Positions 40,214-48,459 of a stretch of 64,000 nucleotides of DNA are shown here, one piece after another. The number at the start of each line of letters is the position of its first letter. The stretch's first letter is position 1. The stretch is taken from assembly GCF_001189235.2 (NCBI RefSeq), contig NZ_LFIP02000010.1, positions 204,599 to 268,598 on the forward strand. The letters are read 5' to 3'. This DNA is from Bradyrhizobium embrapense. Its GTDB lineage: Bacteria > Pseudomonadota > Alphaproteobacteria > Rhizobiales > Xanthobacteraceae. Below the pieces are notes generated by a model. The model was given only the letters and a program-made list of their open reading frames with translations. It did not search any database and had not been told where the DNA came from. The position numbers and the translations under genes were made by a program.

Positions 40214-41176
40214 TCAACAGTTGGGGAGATTGCACTGCATGATGCAGTGAACGCCGGTCTTCAGGTAACTGATCTCGGTCTTGCCGTCGAAGGGTCGCAG
40301 CGCCGACTTCAACAGCTTGGTGCCGAAGCCGGCTTCGCCGATGACCTCGACCACCGGTCCCTCGGTTTCGTCCCAGATCACGTTGAGACGCCCGTCGTCC
40401 ACCGTCCATGACACCTGCAGAAATCCGCGCGGCGAGGAGAAGGCGCCGTATTTTCCAGCGTTGGTTGCGAGCTCATGGAAGATCAGCGCCAGCGAAACGG
40501 CGAGCTTGGCGGGCAGGAATAATTGCTCGCCATTCAGATTGAATCGCACATGGCCGTAGGGGCCGAGCTCCGAGCGCAGCAAATCCTTGATATCGCAGCC
40601 ATAGCCATCGACCCGCGCGATCAGGTCGTCGGTCGCCGCGAGCGCGCGGATGCGATGGTCGATGCGCTGCCAGACGTCGGGCCGGTCCTGCAGCGCCTGA
40701 TGCAACACGGCATGAATGGTCGAGGATTTGTTCTTCAGCCGGTGCTGCAATTCGTCGACCACGATCTTGCGGTACTGCTCCTCCTCGATCAGCCGCTTGG
40801 AAACTTCGCGCTGCTGCGCGACCAGGGAACGGTAGTGCTCCACCCCCCAGATCGCGATGCCGCACACCACCCAGAAGATCATCAGCAGCGCAAAGCGCGC
40901 TGGATCGGCGTGCCCGCTGCTGAAATTGAGCAGCACGCCGAGCAGGCCGCTGGCCAGCGCGGTCGCGATCCCGATCCGGAAGCCGCCAAAGGCGGTGGCG
41001 AAGAACACCGCCGGGAAATAGGGCGTGAAGAACACGTCGGGTCTGATCTGGGCGAGCCCGAAGCGCGCGGCCGTGGCCAAAACGAGACAGAACACGGCGA
41101 AGGCCGCCGCATGCAGCAGCGATGGCTGCGTATCGCCTCGCCAAACCGCCCTGAAATCGTCGATCCATTTCGCCAT
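40214..41176 (-). CDS. Sensor histidine kinase, HWE/HisKA_2 type, with membrane N terminus
   Basis: 320 residues from the ATG at 41176. The N-terminal ~120 residues have about four hydrophobic helices (LLHAAAFAVFCLVLATAARF, YFPAVFFATAFGGFRIGIAT, ALASGLLGVLLNF, LLMIFWVVCGIAIWG), similar to the DUF4118/MASE-like sensor of KdpD. The phosphoacceptor region is IVVDELQHRLKNKSSTIHAV, with His in the HRLKN motif. The ATP-binding domain has LIFHELATNAGKYGAFSS (N box) and GEAGFGTKLLKSAL. This short HWE type phosphorylates CheY-like or LovR-type regulators of stress and light responses. No response regulator lies beside it. Confidence 0.88.
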   Translation of the reverse strand: MAKWIDDFRAVWRGDTQPSLLHAAAFAVFCLVLATAARFGLAQIRPDVFFTPYFPAVFFATAFGGFRIGIATALASGLLGVLLNFSSGHADPARFALLMIFWVVCGIAIWGVEHYRSLVAQQREVSKRLIEEEQYRKIVVDELQHRLKNKSSTIHAVLHQALQDRPDVWQRIDHRIRALAATDDLIARVDGYGCDIKDLLRSELGPYGHVRFNLNGEQLFLPAKLAVSLALIFHELATNAGKYGAFSSPRGFLQVSWTVDDGRLNVIWDETEGPVVEVIGEAGFGTKLLKSALRPFDGKTEISYLKTGVHCIMQCNLPNC

Positions 41177-41353
41177 CGGTCGCGCCAGTTCACGTGAACA
41201 GGCGATCCAAAATAAGGCCGCTGCGACCGAAAAACCGCAGTTGTGGCCTTTTGGCCACAGATGGACCTCGCTGGCCGTTAACCGCACCTGTGCTTGCGTT
41301 GGCGGGAGCGGCTGAGGAATATCCGCAACATCAAACGTCAAGGGGGTATCGGT

Positions 41354-42196
41354 ATGGGACGGCTGGACGGCAAGGTCGCGGTGATCACCGGCGCGACGAG
41401 CGGCATCGGGTTGCGCACGGCCGAGATCTTTGTCGCGGAGGGCGCGAGGATCGTGATCGCCGGGCGCCGCGCGCCGGAGGGCGAGGCCCTGGCGCGCCGG
41501 CTCGGCGAGCCTTGCGTGTTTCGCCAGACCGACGTCACAGTTGAGGAGCAGATGCAGGCGCTGATCGGGCTTGCAGTCGAGAAGTTCGGCCGGATCGACT
41601 GCCTGTTCAACAATGCCGGCGGTCCGGCGCAGACCGGCGGCATTGAGGGCCTCGACGTCGAGCGGTTCGACGCCGCGATGGCAACCCTGGTGCGCAGCGT
41701 CATGCTCGGCATGAAGCATGTCGCGCCGATCATGCGCCAGCAGGGGTCCGGCAGCATCATCAACAACGGCAGCATCGCCGGCCGGCTCGCCGGCTTCTCC
41801 TCGTCGATGGTGTATGGCGCCGCGAAGGCCGCGGTGATTCACTTCACAAAATGCGTGGCGATGGAGCTCGGCGAGTCCGGCATTCGCGTCAACTCGATCT
41901 CGCCCGGCGCGATTGCGACCGGCATTTTCGGCAAGGCGCTCGGGCTGTCGACCGAAGCGGCAGAGCAGACCCCGGCCGTGATGCGCGAGGTCTACAAGGC
42001 GGCGCAGCCGATCCCGCGCGCGGGCCTGCCCGACGACATCGCGCATGCCGCGGTGTTCCTGGCGAGCGACGAGTCGAGCTTCATCAACGGCCATGACCTC
42101 GTGGTCGACGGCGCCATCACCGGCGGCCGCAATTGGAGCCAGCAGCAGGCGGGCTATGTCGCGCTGCGCAAGGCATTCGATCAGGGGGCGGGATAA
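41354..42196 (+). CDS. Short-chain dehydrogenase/reductase (SDR)
   Basis: 280 residues from the ATG at 41354. Classical SDR: VAVITGATSGIGLRTAEIFV (TGxxxGIG cofactor site), DCLFNNAGGPAQTGG (NNAG), SIINNGSIAGRLAGFSSSMV with Ser, and YGAAKAAVIHFTKCVAMELG (Y-x-x-x-K). IRVNSISPGAIATGIFGKAL and HDLVVDGAITGGRNW close the chain. The substrate is not predictable. It is divergent from the HWE kinase and about 90 bp ahead of the cyclase gene, with a short repeat between. Confidence 0.93.
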   Translation: MGRLDGKVAVITGATSGIGLRTAEIFVAEGARIVIAGRRAPEGEALARRLGEPCVFRQTDVTVEEQMQALIGLAVEKFGRIDCLFNNAGGPAQTGGIEGLDVERFDAAMATLVRSVMLGMKHVAPIMRQQGSGSIINNGSIAGRLAGFSSSMVYGAAKAAVIHFTKCVAMELGESGIRVNSISPGAIATGIFGKALGLSTEAAEQTPAVMREVYKAAQPIPRAGLPDDIAHAAVFLASDESSFINGHDLVVDGAITGGRNWSQQQAGYVALRKAFDQGAG

Positions 42197-42204
42197 AGCA
42201 GCAC

Positions 42205-42274
42205 CATCCTCATTGCGAGCGAAGCGAAGCAATCCTTGAAGCCTCATCGCTTCGCATCTCGCAACGACGAGGGG
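42205..42274. repeat. GCGAAGCGA-type palindromic intergenic repeat
   Basis: The segment reads CCTCATTGCGAGCGAAGCGA, then AGCAATCC, then CTCATCGCTTCGC and CAACGACGAGG. The parts are self-complementary and resemble elements at 46831-46931 and 52951-53046, so it is one of the dispersed short repeats of this genome. Confidence 0.55.
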
Positions 42275-42287
42275 AGGAAGATGGCAA

Positions 42288-43337
42288 ATGGTCGATCTGG
42301 CGAGCTCCCACGAACAGCTCCTCCGCGTTAGCGCCAGGCTCGAGCGGAAGCTGCACCGTCTTGCCGCCGTGATCGTGGTTGGCACCCTGTCCGGGATCGC
42401 GGTTGGCCTCACCCATGGCAGCGGAACGGGACCTTTGATCACCGGTGCCGTCTACGGTTTCCTGCTCGGCGCAATCATCGGGACGGTCGAACTGTTCGTG
42501 CTCGAGGATTGGGACTGGCTCAGCCGCCTGTCCTTTCTCGCCAACCTGGCGGTGCGCAGCGCGGTCTACGCCGCCATCATCATCGGCATCCAGCTGTTGC
42601 ACCCAGGCGAGCGCATTGCGGGGATACCGTGGGGGGCCTCGTTTGGAGATTTCTGGTGGGGCTTCGCCTACTCCGCAGGCGTCTCGGTGCTGATCAACCT
42701 GGGCTTCGCGATCGCCAATCTGATCGGCCCGCGCGCCTTCATGAACTTCGTCACCGGGCGCTATCACACCCCGGTCGAGGAAGACCGCTTCGTGCTGTTC
42801 GTCGATATCGCGGGGTCGACCGGGCTTGCCGAGCGGCTCGGCGGCATCGGCATCCATCGCTTCCTCGACCGCACCTTCCGCCTGCTGACGCAGTCCGTGG
42901 TCGATTATCGCGGTGAGGTGCTCAATTACATCGGCGACGAGATCATCGTGACCTGGCCGGAGGGGCACGGCGCGGTCGATTGCCGGCCGCTGCTCTGCTT
43001 CGTGGCAATGCGCCGCGCACTGCAAAAGGCGGCGCCGCAGTTCGAGCGCGAGTTCGGCGCGGTGCCGCAGATCCGGGGCAGCCTGCATTTCGGTCCGGTG
43101 ATCGTCGGCGAGATCGGCGACATCAAGCGCGCGATCGTGTTCAACGGCGACGTCATGAACACCGCAGCCCGGCTGGAGGAGCTGAGCCGCAAGGTCGATG
43201 GTGGCTTTCTCGCCTCGCGTGCGGCGATGGCGCGCTTCGCCGCGCCGCCGCCATTTCCGGTGAGCGATCTCGGCACCTTGCCGATCCGCGGCCGCGTCGA
43301 CGGCATCGACGTGGTTGGGATCGAAGCGGCGGCGTAA
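42288..43337 (+). CDS. Membrane-anchored class III adenylate/guanylate cyclase
   Basis: 349 residues. The first ~160 residues contain about four hydrophobic segments (LAAVIVVGTLSGIAVGLTHG, GAVYGFLLGAIIGTVELFVL, NLAVRSAVYAAIIIGIQLL, FAYSAGVSVLINLGFAIANL). The catalytic domain follows (165-345): DRFVLFVDIAGSTGLAERLG with the first metal Asp, RGEVLNYIGDEIIVTWPEGH with the second, SLHFGPVIVGEIGDIKRAIV and FNGDVMNTAARLEELSRKVD. These are the class III motifs including N-x-x-x-R. It is therefore likely active, probably making cAMP. The sensor signal is unknown. The ATG has GGAGG about 12 bases upstream. Confidence 0.88.
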   Translation: MVDLASSHEQLLRVSARLERKLHRLAAVIVVGTLSGIAVGLTHGSGTGPLITGAVYGFLLGAIIGTVELFVLEDWDWLSRLSFLANLAVRSAVYAAIIIGIQLLHPGERIAGIPWGASFGDFWWGFAYSAGVSVLINLGFAIANLIGPRAFMNFVTGRYHTPVEEDRFVLFVDIAGSTGLAERLGGIGIHRFLDRTFRLLTQSVVDYRGEVLNYIGDEIIVTWPEGHGAVDCRPLLCFVAMRRALQKAAPQFEREFGAVPQIRGSLHFGPVIVGEIGDIKRAIVFNGDVMNTAARLEELSRKVDGGFLASRAAMARFAAPPPFPVSDLGTLPIRGRVDGIDVVGIEAAA

Positions 43338-43434
43338 GCTCTCATTTCTGCTACAAGCGGGCGGAAGTGACAGCAACGTTCTCATTGCACCAGAACCGCC
43401 AATCGATCGCAGGGTATCTGATCGCGCTCGATGC

Positions 43435-44067
43435 CTAGGCGGTCATGCTGGGGCGCGAAGCGATGGAATTGTACCATCGGCGCGTCGGCCCGTGTTTTTC
43501 CGGCGTGGATAATCCGAGGGCCTTGCCAGCGAAATCGATCGCGACGATCGCTGTGATGTCGGCGATACTGAACGTGTCACCCGCAACGAACGCCGTTTCG
43601 GATAGCCGTGCCTCGAGATCGCCGTAGAAATCAGCGATCCGGCGATGGCCACGGACCACCAGTTCAGGGATCTGGTCGTAGCCATGAGGACCTGCGATCG
43701 CCCGCCCCTTGAGGCCGGGGGCTCCGTTGCGCACGGCCTCCATGACGGGAGCGAAACCCTCCAGCTCCATACGGCGCTCCCACATGGTGACGGTCGCTTT
43801 CTCCTTCGGCGAACCTCCGAGTAACGGCGGGTTCGGATGCGTCTCTTCGAGATAGCGGATGATCGCCGGTACTTCCGCTATGGCTGTCCCATCGTCCAGC
43901 ATGAGGGCGGGTACGACGCGCCGCGGATTGATTGCCGCGTAGGCGTCGGAGAACTGTTCGCGCGAGGCGAGATCGACCGGCACCAAGGGCATCGTGATGC
44001 CTTTCTCGGCGAGATAGATCCGGACGCGGCGCGAGTTGGGCGAGGCCGAGGACTGATAGAGCTTCAT
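43435..44067 (-). CDS. Glutathione S-transferase family protein
   Basis: 210 residues. N-terminal thioredoxin domain: KLYQSSASPNSRRVRIYLAE with Ser near the catalytic position, INPRRVVPALMLDDGTAIAE with the cis-Pro loop, VPAIIRYLEETHPNPPLLGG. C-terminal helical domain: FVAGDTFSIADITAIVAIDF. It is the last gene of a minus-strand operon of two SDRs and this GST (17-bp gap to the SDR). The order SDR-SDR-GST suggests reductive and conjugative handling of a reactive carbonyl or quinone (inference). Confidence 0.9.
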   Translation of the reverse strand: MKLYQSSASPNSRRVRIYLAEKGITMPLVPVDLASREQFSDAYAAINPRRVVPALMLDDGTAIAEVPAIIRYLEETHPNPPLLGGSPKEKATVTMWERRMELEGFAPVMEAVRNGAPGLKGRAIAGPHGYDQIPELVVRGHRRIADFYGDLEARLSETAFVAGDTFSIADITAIVAIDFAGKALGLSTPEKHGPTRRWYNSIASRPSMTA

Positions 44068-44083
44068 GGTGGATCTCCCGCAG

Positions 44084-44830
44084 TCAAAGCTTTGAGCCGC
44101 CGCCGACCTGGATGGTGTCGCCGGTGACCCAGCGGGCGGAATTCGAAGCGAGAAAGGTCACCGCGTCGGCGACGTCGTCGGCATGACCGATCCGTTGCAG
44201 GGCTTGCATCTTGAGCGCGTAATCGCGGCCTTCATCCGTCTTGGCGAATTCCGACATGTCGGTGTCGATGATGCCCGGTGCCATGGCATTGACGCGGATG
44301 CCGCGCGGTCCAAGGAGCGAGGCGAAGTGCTTCACCATCGTGTCGATCGCGCCCTTGGTGGCGGAATACGCCGACAACTGCCCGACAGCGGCCCGCGCGG
44401 CCAATGACGACGTCATCACGATGCTGGAGCCGTCGCCCAATATGGGGAGCAACTGCTGCACCAGGAAGAACGGCGCGCGGACGTTGACCGCGAACATGCG
44501 ATCGAAATCCTCGACGGTCTGCGCCTCGATGGTGGCAGGTACCGCAATTCCCGCGTTGGCGACGAGAATGTCGAGTTGGCCGACGACGAGCTTGCGCACC
44601 TCGGCGGCGAGCCTCTGCGCGCCATCGGATGCGGACAAATCGGCGCCGACGGCGTCTGCCTGCCCACCGGCTTCGCGAATCTCCGCGACCAGGGAATGCG
44701 CATCCTCGGCCGAATTGCCGTAGTGAACGATGACGCGGGCGCCGGCGAGAGCGAGTGCGCGGGCGGTGGCGCGGCCGATACCGCGGGAAGCTCCGGTGAC
44801 GAGAGCAGTTCGGCTGATGAGGTTGGTCAT
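44084..44830 (-). CDS. Short-chain dehydrogenase/reductase (SDR)
   Basis: 248 residues from the ATG at 44830. RTALVTGASRGIGRATARAL is the cofactor site, DILVANAGIAVPATIEAQTV replaces NNAG with ANAG, SIVMTSSLAARAAVGQLSAY leads to the Tyr of Y-S-A-T-K, and RGIRVNAMAPGIIDTDMSEF with WVTGDTIQVGGGSKL end it. It is most like FabG-type reductases. A GGAGAAAA ribosome site precedes the ATG. It sits 35 bp after the upstream SDR and 16 bp before the GST gene in one operon. Confidence 0.93.
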   Translation of the reverse strand: MTNLISRTALVTGASRGIGRATARALALAGARVIVHYGNSAEDAHSLVAEIREAGGQADAVGADLSASDGAQRLAAEVRKLVVGQLDILVANAGIAVPATIEAQTVEDFDRMFAVNVRAPFFLVQQLLPILGDGSSIVMTSSLAARAAVGQLSAYSATKGAIDTMVKHFASLLGPRGIRVNAMAPGIIDTDMSEFAKTDEGRDYALKMQALQRIGHADDVADAVTFLASNSARWVTGDTIQVGGGSKL

Positions 44831-44865
44831 GATTTTTCTCCTGATTGGATTGTCGTCGGGGTTGG

Positions 44866-45612
44866 TCAAGCGGCGGTCTTGCCGCCGTTGACGCTGATGA
44901 TCTGGCCGGTGATGAACGATGCCTTGCTCGAGGCCGCGAACACGATGGCGTCCGCAAGCTCCTCGGGGCGTCCGGCTCGCTTCAGCGGAATTCCGGCGAC
45001 CAGCCCGGCCTTGCGATCGGCGGAGCCCGTGAATCGGTCGAGCATCGCGGTCTCGATCGGACCCGGTGCGATGGCGTTGACGCGCACGCCGAAAGCTGCG
45101 GCCTCCAGCGCGGCGGATTTGGTCAAGCCTTCGACAGCATGCTTGCTGGCGACGTAGAGCGAAGCGTTCGGTGCGCCGCGGCTGCCCATGGTCGACGAGA
45201 TGTTCACGATGCTGCCGGAGCCTTGTGGCTGCATGACCCGGAGCTCGTGCTTCATCGACAGGAGGACACCGAGGACGTTGGTATCGAACGTCGCCGCGTA
45301 GCTCTCGGCGGTTTGCTCGGTCAGCGGGCCGGGCACGCCTTCGGTGCCGGCGTTGTTGACTGCCACGTCGATCCGGCCGAACCGCTTGATCGTCTGCTCG
45401 ATCAGTGCCGAAACGTCGCTCTCGCGCCGGACATCGGCGCGGACGAATTCGGCTTCGACGCCGTGCGAGCGGAGTTCAGCGGTCAGCTCGCGGCCTGCAT
45501 CGTCGTGGCGCCCAGAAACGACCAAGCTGGCGCCCTCGCGGGCGAAGGCGAGCGCGGTGGCGCGGCCGATACCGGTAAGGGCACCTGTAATCAGGACAAC
45601 GGGTTTGCTCAT
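44866..45612 (-). CDS. Short-chain dehydrogenase/reductase (SDR)
   Basis: 248 residues from the ATG at 45612. PVVLITGALTGIGRATALAF cofactor site, DVAVNNAGTEGVPGPLTEQT, SIVNISSTMGSRGAPNASLY, then VASKHAVEGLTKSAALEAAA (Y-x-x-x-K), IAPGPIETAMLDRFTG, and FITGQIISVNGGKTAA. It is the promoter-proximal gene of the SDR-SDR-GST operon and divergent from a LysR gene 177 bp away, which probably controls it. The substrate is unknown. Confidence 0.93.
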   Translation of the reverse strand: MSKPVVLITGALTGIGRATALAFAREGASLVVSGRHDDAGRELTAELRSHGVEAEFVRADVRRESDVSALIEQTIKRFGRIDVAVNNAGTEGVPGPLTEQTAESYAATFDTNVLGVLLSMKHELRVMQPQGSGSIVNISSTMGSRGAPNASLYVASKHAVEGLTKSAALEAAAFGVRVNAIAPGPIETAMLDRFTGSADRKAGLVAGIPLKRAGRPEELADAIVFAASSKASFITGQIISVNGGKTAA

Positions 45613-45788
45613 GTCACTCTCCAATTGGTGCGGCCGATATGCTTGATCGGCCTGGTTCGCCAACCCGTCCGCAGCGGGGCCTCGGAGGCGTTTGCGTCGG
45701 CATGGCTTCAGTGACAGGAGATCTAGTTGGGGCTGGCTTCCTTGAGAAAGACTTCGTAAGGTCGAAGCTATACTTTCGAGGGATAGCT

Positions 45789-46697
45789 ATGGAGTTCCGG
45801 CACCTTCGTTACTTCGTCGCCGTGGCCGAAGAGGGCAGCTTCTCGGTTGCAGCCGAAAAGCGCCTGCACACCGCGCAGCCATCATTGAGCCGTCAGATCC
45901 ACGATCTCGAACTGGAGCTTGGCGTGCAGTTGTTCGTGCGCGGACCGCGCGGCATCGAACTGACGCCGTCGGGGCGCGTCTTTCTCGACCACGCGCGGGT
46001 GGCTCTGCTGCAGGTCGAGGCCGCCGCGGAAGCCGCGAGGCGTGCCGCCCAGCCGGCGAAATCGGCGTTCTCGATCGGGTTTCTCACTGGCTACGAGATG
46101 GACTGGCTTCCGGCGGTCATGAATATCCTGCGCGGCAAGCTGCCCAGCACGGAAATCACGATCCGTAGCGAGGACTCTCCTGAGCTCGCTGCGGCACTCA
46201 CGCGGGGCAAGATCGACCTTGCGTTCATGCGTCCGGAGAAGAGTGCGGCGGGTCTTCAGTTCAAGTTGCTCCGCCATGATCCGATTCTGGCCATGATGCC
46301 ACGAGATCATCCGCTTGCGGCACGCTCCGCGGTGCGTCCGAAGGATCTGATGGGACAGACCTACATCGGGGTCTCCCTGGCAAGGGCGCCAACGCTGCGC
46401 GCGGCGATCGAGGACTTCTTCAAGCGTCACGGGCTGGCGATCGAGGCAGCGCACCAGGCCGAAAATCTGGCGATGGCTGTTTCACTGATCGCCTCCACCG
46501 GGGGCATCAGCCTGCTTCCGCTCTATGCGCAGAACTTGATCCCGAAAACCATCGTCTCCCGCCCAATCCAGGGCGCGCCGCCGATGGTCGATCTGGTGAT
46601 CGGCTACAACGAGACGAACCGCTCTCCGTTGCTGCAGTTCGTGCTTTCGCGGGTCGATGAGATCAAGTTTCAGGCGCTGAGCCACGAGGGGAGCTAG
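45789..46697 (+). CDS. LysR family transcriptional regulator (CatR/HcaR-like)
   Basis: 302 residues from the ATG at 45789. Winged helix: MEFRHLRYFVAVAEEGSFSV, AAEKRLHTAQPSLSRQIHDL, ELELGVQLFVRGPRGIELTP. This is the opening typical of CatR, HcaR and related regulators of aromatic metabolism. The effector domain runs to the end (FSIGFLTGYEMDWLPAVMNI, IDLAFMRPEKSAAGLQFKLL). It is divergent from the SDR-SDR-GST operon and likely controls it. A weak inverted repeat CTTCG-N6-CGAAG (45752-45767) lies in the shared promoter. An in-frame start at 45639 adds 50 non-family residues. Confidence 0.92.
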   Translation: MEFRHLRYFVAVAEEGSFSVAAEKRLHTAQPSLSRQIHDLELELGVQLFVRGPRGIELTPSGRVFLDHARVALLQVEAAAEAARRAAQPAKSAFSIGFLTGYEMDWLPAVMNILRGKLPSTEITIRSEDSPELAAALTRGKIDLAFMRPEKSAAGLQFKLLRHDPILAMMPRDHPLAARSAVRPKDLMGQTYIGVSLARAPTLRAAIEDFFKRHGLAIEAAHQAENLAMAVSLIASTGGISLLPLYAQNLIPKTIVSRPIQGAPPMVDLVIGYNETNRSPLLQFVLSRVDEIKFQALSHEGS

Positions 46698-46762
46698 CGT
46701 CGGGAGAGCGGGCTCGTCTCGGAATGTCGGCGGATGACATCGCGCTGTTTGGGCTGCGCCCC

Positions 46763-46931
46763 CATCCTCATCGGTGTCCCGGCGAAGGCCGGGACGACGT
46801 CTGGAGGCGGTCGCGCGCGCTACCGATCTCCGTCATGCTGAGGTGCGAGCGAAGCGAGCCTCGAAGCACGACGGCCCGACCGTGGCCGTGCCTCCTTCGC
46901 GACGCGCTTCGCGCTCGCCGGGATGACGGGA
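46763..46931. repeat. Cluster of short palindromic intergenic repeats
   Basis: Two units are seen. The first contains GTCCCGG-CGAAGG-CCGGGAC (46776-46795). The second contains GTGCGAGCGAAGCGAGCC with CGACGCGCTTCGCGCTCGCC at 46849-46921. Both end in GGATGACGG or GGGACGACG-like words that recur at 63535-63650. They lie between convergent genes lysR and the LLM monooxygenase. Confidence 0.6.
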
Positions 46932-46954
46932 CGAACATCAGGACGGCTCTTCCC

Positions 46955-48196
46955 TCACGCCTTCTGCTTCGCCGCTTCCTTCGCGAGATCGGGCGCATTC
47001 ACGGCCGGGATCGCGACGCGGCCTGTGCCGGTATGCTGGAGCGCTGCGGCGGCCTTGTCGTTCTGCATGATCTTGGCCATCACGGCCTGGCCGGCGCGTT
47101 CAAACACGGCGCGGTTGTCGACCAGGAACTGGCGCGACTTGCGCAGGCCGTCGATATAGCCGTTGATCTCGGGCACGACATAGCGCGCGACCATGTCCCA
47201 GCTGCGGCGCGTGTTCTCCGGGTTGGCCCAGTCATGGGCGAAGCCGATGATCGAGCCGACGCCGCCGGAGACGTCGACCAGGTTCTTGATCATCTTGATC
47301 AGGTCATCCGGCGTGCCGATGGTGGACGCAGCACCTTCGACGAAAGCGGTCTTGTCGACGGCCTCGTCCGCCGAGGCGAACGCGGTCAGGCCCGGCCGCA
47401 TCAGGGTGCCGACGTTATATTCGTTGTGCCAGCGCAGCAGCCCGGCGCCGGCCTCGCGCCGCGCCTGCTCGCGGGTCTCGGCGATGTGCCAGGACAGCAG
47501 CACGCGCCAGTTGGCGCGGCTCACCGTGGTGCCGGCCTTCGCGGCGGCGTCCTCGGCGAATTGCCATTGCTGCGGCAGCGCCATCAGGCCCTGGGTCGAC
47601 ATCGAGCCAAGCGAGATGATGCCGATGCCGTACTTGCCGGCGAGCGTCATGCCCGACGGCGAGATCTGCGAGGCCACCACGAACGGCATGTCCTCCTGCA
47701 GCGGCAGGATCTGCAGCGCGGCGTCATGCATCTCGAACCAGTCGGTCTTGGCGGTGACGCGCTCGCCGTTGAACAGGCGGCGGATCACCGCGATCGCCTC
47801 GTCCTGGCGGTCGCGCTGGGTCATCGGGTCGATGCCGAGCGTATGTGCGTCGGAGGCGAGCGCGCCGGGGCCGGAGCCGAAGATGGCGCGGCCGCCGGTC
47901 ATGTGGTCGAGTTGCACCATGCGCTGCGCGACGTTGAAGGGGTGATGATAGGGCAGTGAGATCACGCCGGTGCCGAGCCTGATCCGCTTGGTGCGCTCGC
48001 CGGCGGCGGCCAGAAACATTTCCGGCGAGGCGATGGTCTCCCAGCCCGAGGAATGGTGCTCGCCGCACCAGAATTCGTCGTAACCGAGCGCGTCGAGCTG
48101 CTCGACGAAATCAAGGTCGCGGCGGAATTGCAGCATCGGATGCTCGCCGATCGGGTGATGCGGGGCGAGGAAGGCTCCGAACTTGAGGCGCGCCAT
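46955..48196 (-). CDS. LLM class flavin-dependent oxidoreductase
   Basis: 413 residues from the ATG at 48196 with GGAGAG 7 bases upstream. Luciferase-like TIM barrel: KFGAFLAPHHPIGEHPMLQF, LDALGYDEFWCGEHHSSGWE, RIRLGTGVISLPYHHPFNVA, QRMVQLDHMTGGRAIFGSGP, GALASDAHTLGIDPMTQRDR. These follow the FMN-dependent monooxygenases related to limonene and alkanal monooxygenases. The C-terminal part after residue 330 (VARYVVPEINGYIDGLRKSR) is also shared with that group. It needs a flavin reductase supplied elsewhere. It is divergent from an MFS exporter gene, which may carry a related compound. Confidence 0.9.
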   Translation of the reverse strand: MARLKFGAFLAPHHPIGEHPMLQFRRDLDFVEQLDALGYDEFWCGEHHSSGWETIASPEMFLAAAGERTKRIRLGTGVISLPYHHPFNVAQRMVQLDHMTGGRAIFGSGPGALASDAHTLGIDPMTQRDRQDEAIAVIRRLFNGERVTAKTDWFEMHDAALQILPLQEDMPFVVASQISPSGMTLAGKYGIGIISLGSMSTQGLMALPQQWQFAEDAAAKAGTTVSRANWRVLLSWHIAETREQARREAGAGLLRWHNEYNVGTLMRPGLTAFASADEAVDKTAFVEGAASTIGTPDDLIKMIKNLVDVSGGVGSIIGFAHDWANPENTRRSWDMVARYVVPEINGYIDGLRKSRQFLVDNRAVFERAGQAVMAKIMQNDKAAAALQHTGTGRVAIPAVNAPDLAKEAAKQKA

Positions 48197-48459
48197 GGGT
48201 CGTTCTCTCCGGATGATTGTTTTCGTGGGGCTTTCCGCCAACCTACGGGGTGGCCCGGGGCAAGGCAATGCTCCGGGGTTGCGGCGCCCGCATGGTTGTT
48301 GCGCAAATCGGCGGCGATTGCCGTCCTCCGGAATGTTTCCCAGCGCATCAACGCAAATTGCGCGACGGAGCGCAGGCAAGCGGGGGATGGTCATGGATGA
48401 CGTGCCCGTGAACCAACGCTTACGTCCGAGGTAATCGAGCTGATGACCGGAATCTGCTG

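Noticed and set aside
40214..42442. A 742-residue frame joining the HWE kinase with upstream sequence
   Set aside because: The part before the ATG at 41176 lies antisense to a clear SDR gene and shows no homology to sensor domains.
45752..45767. CTTCG-N6-CGAAG as a defined LysR site
   Set aside because: Only 5-bp arms and no T-N11-A core of clear symmetry; kept as a weak remark in the gene entry.
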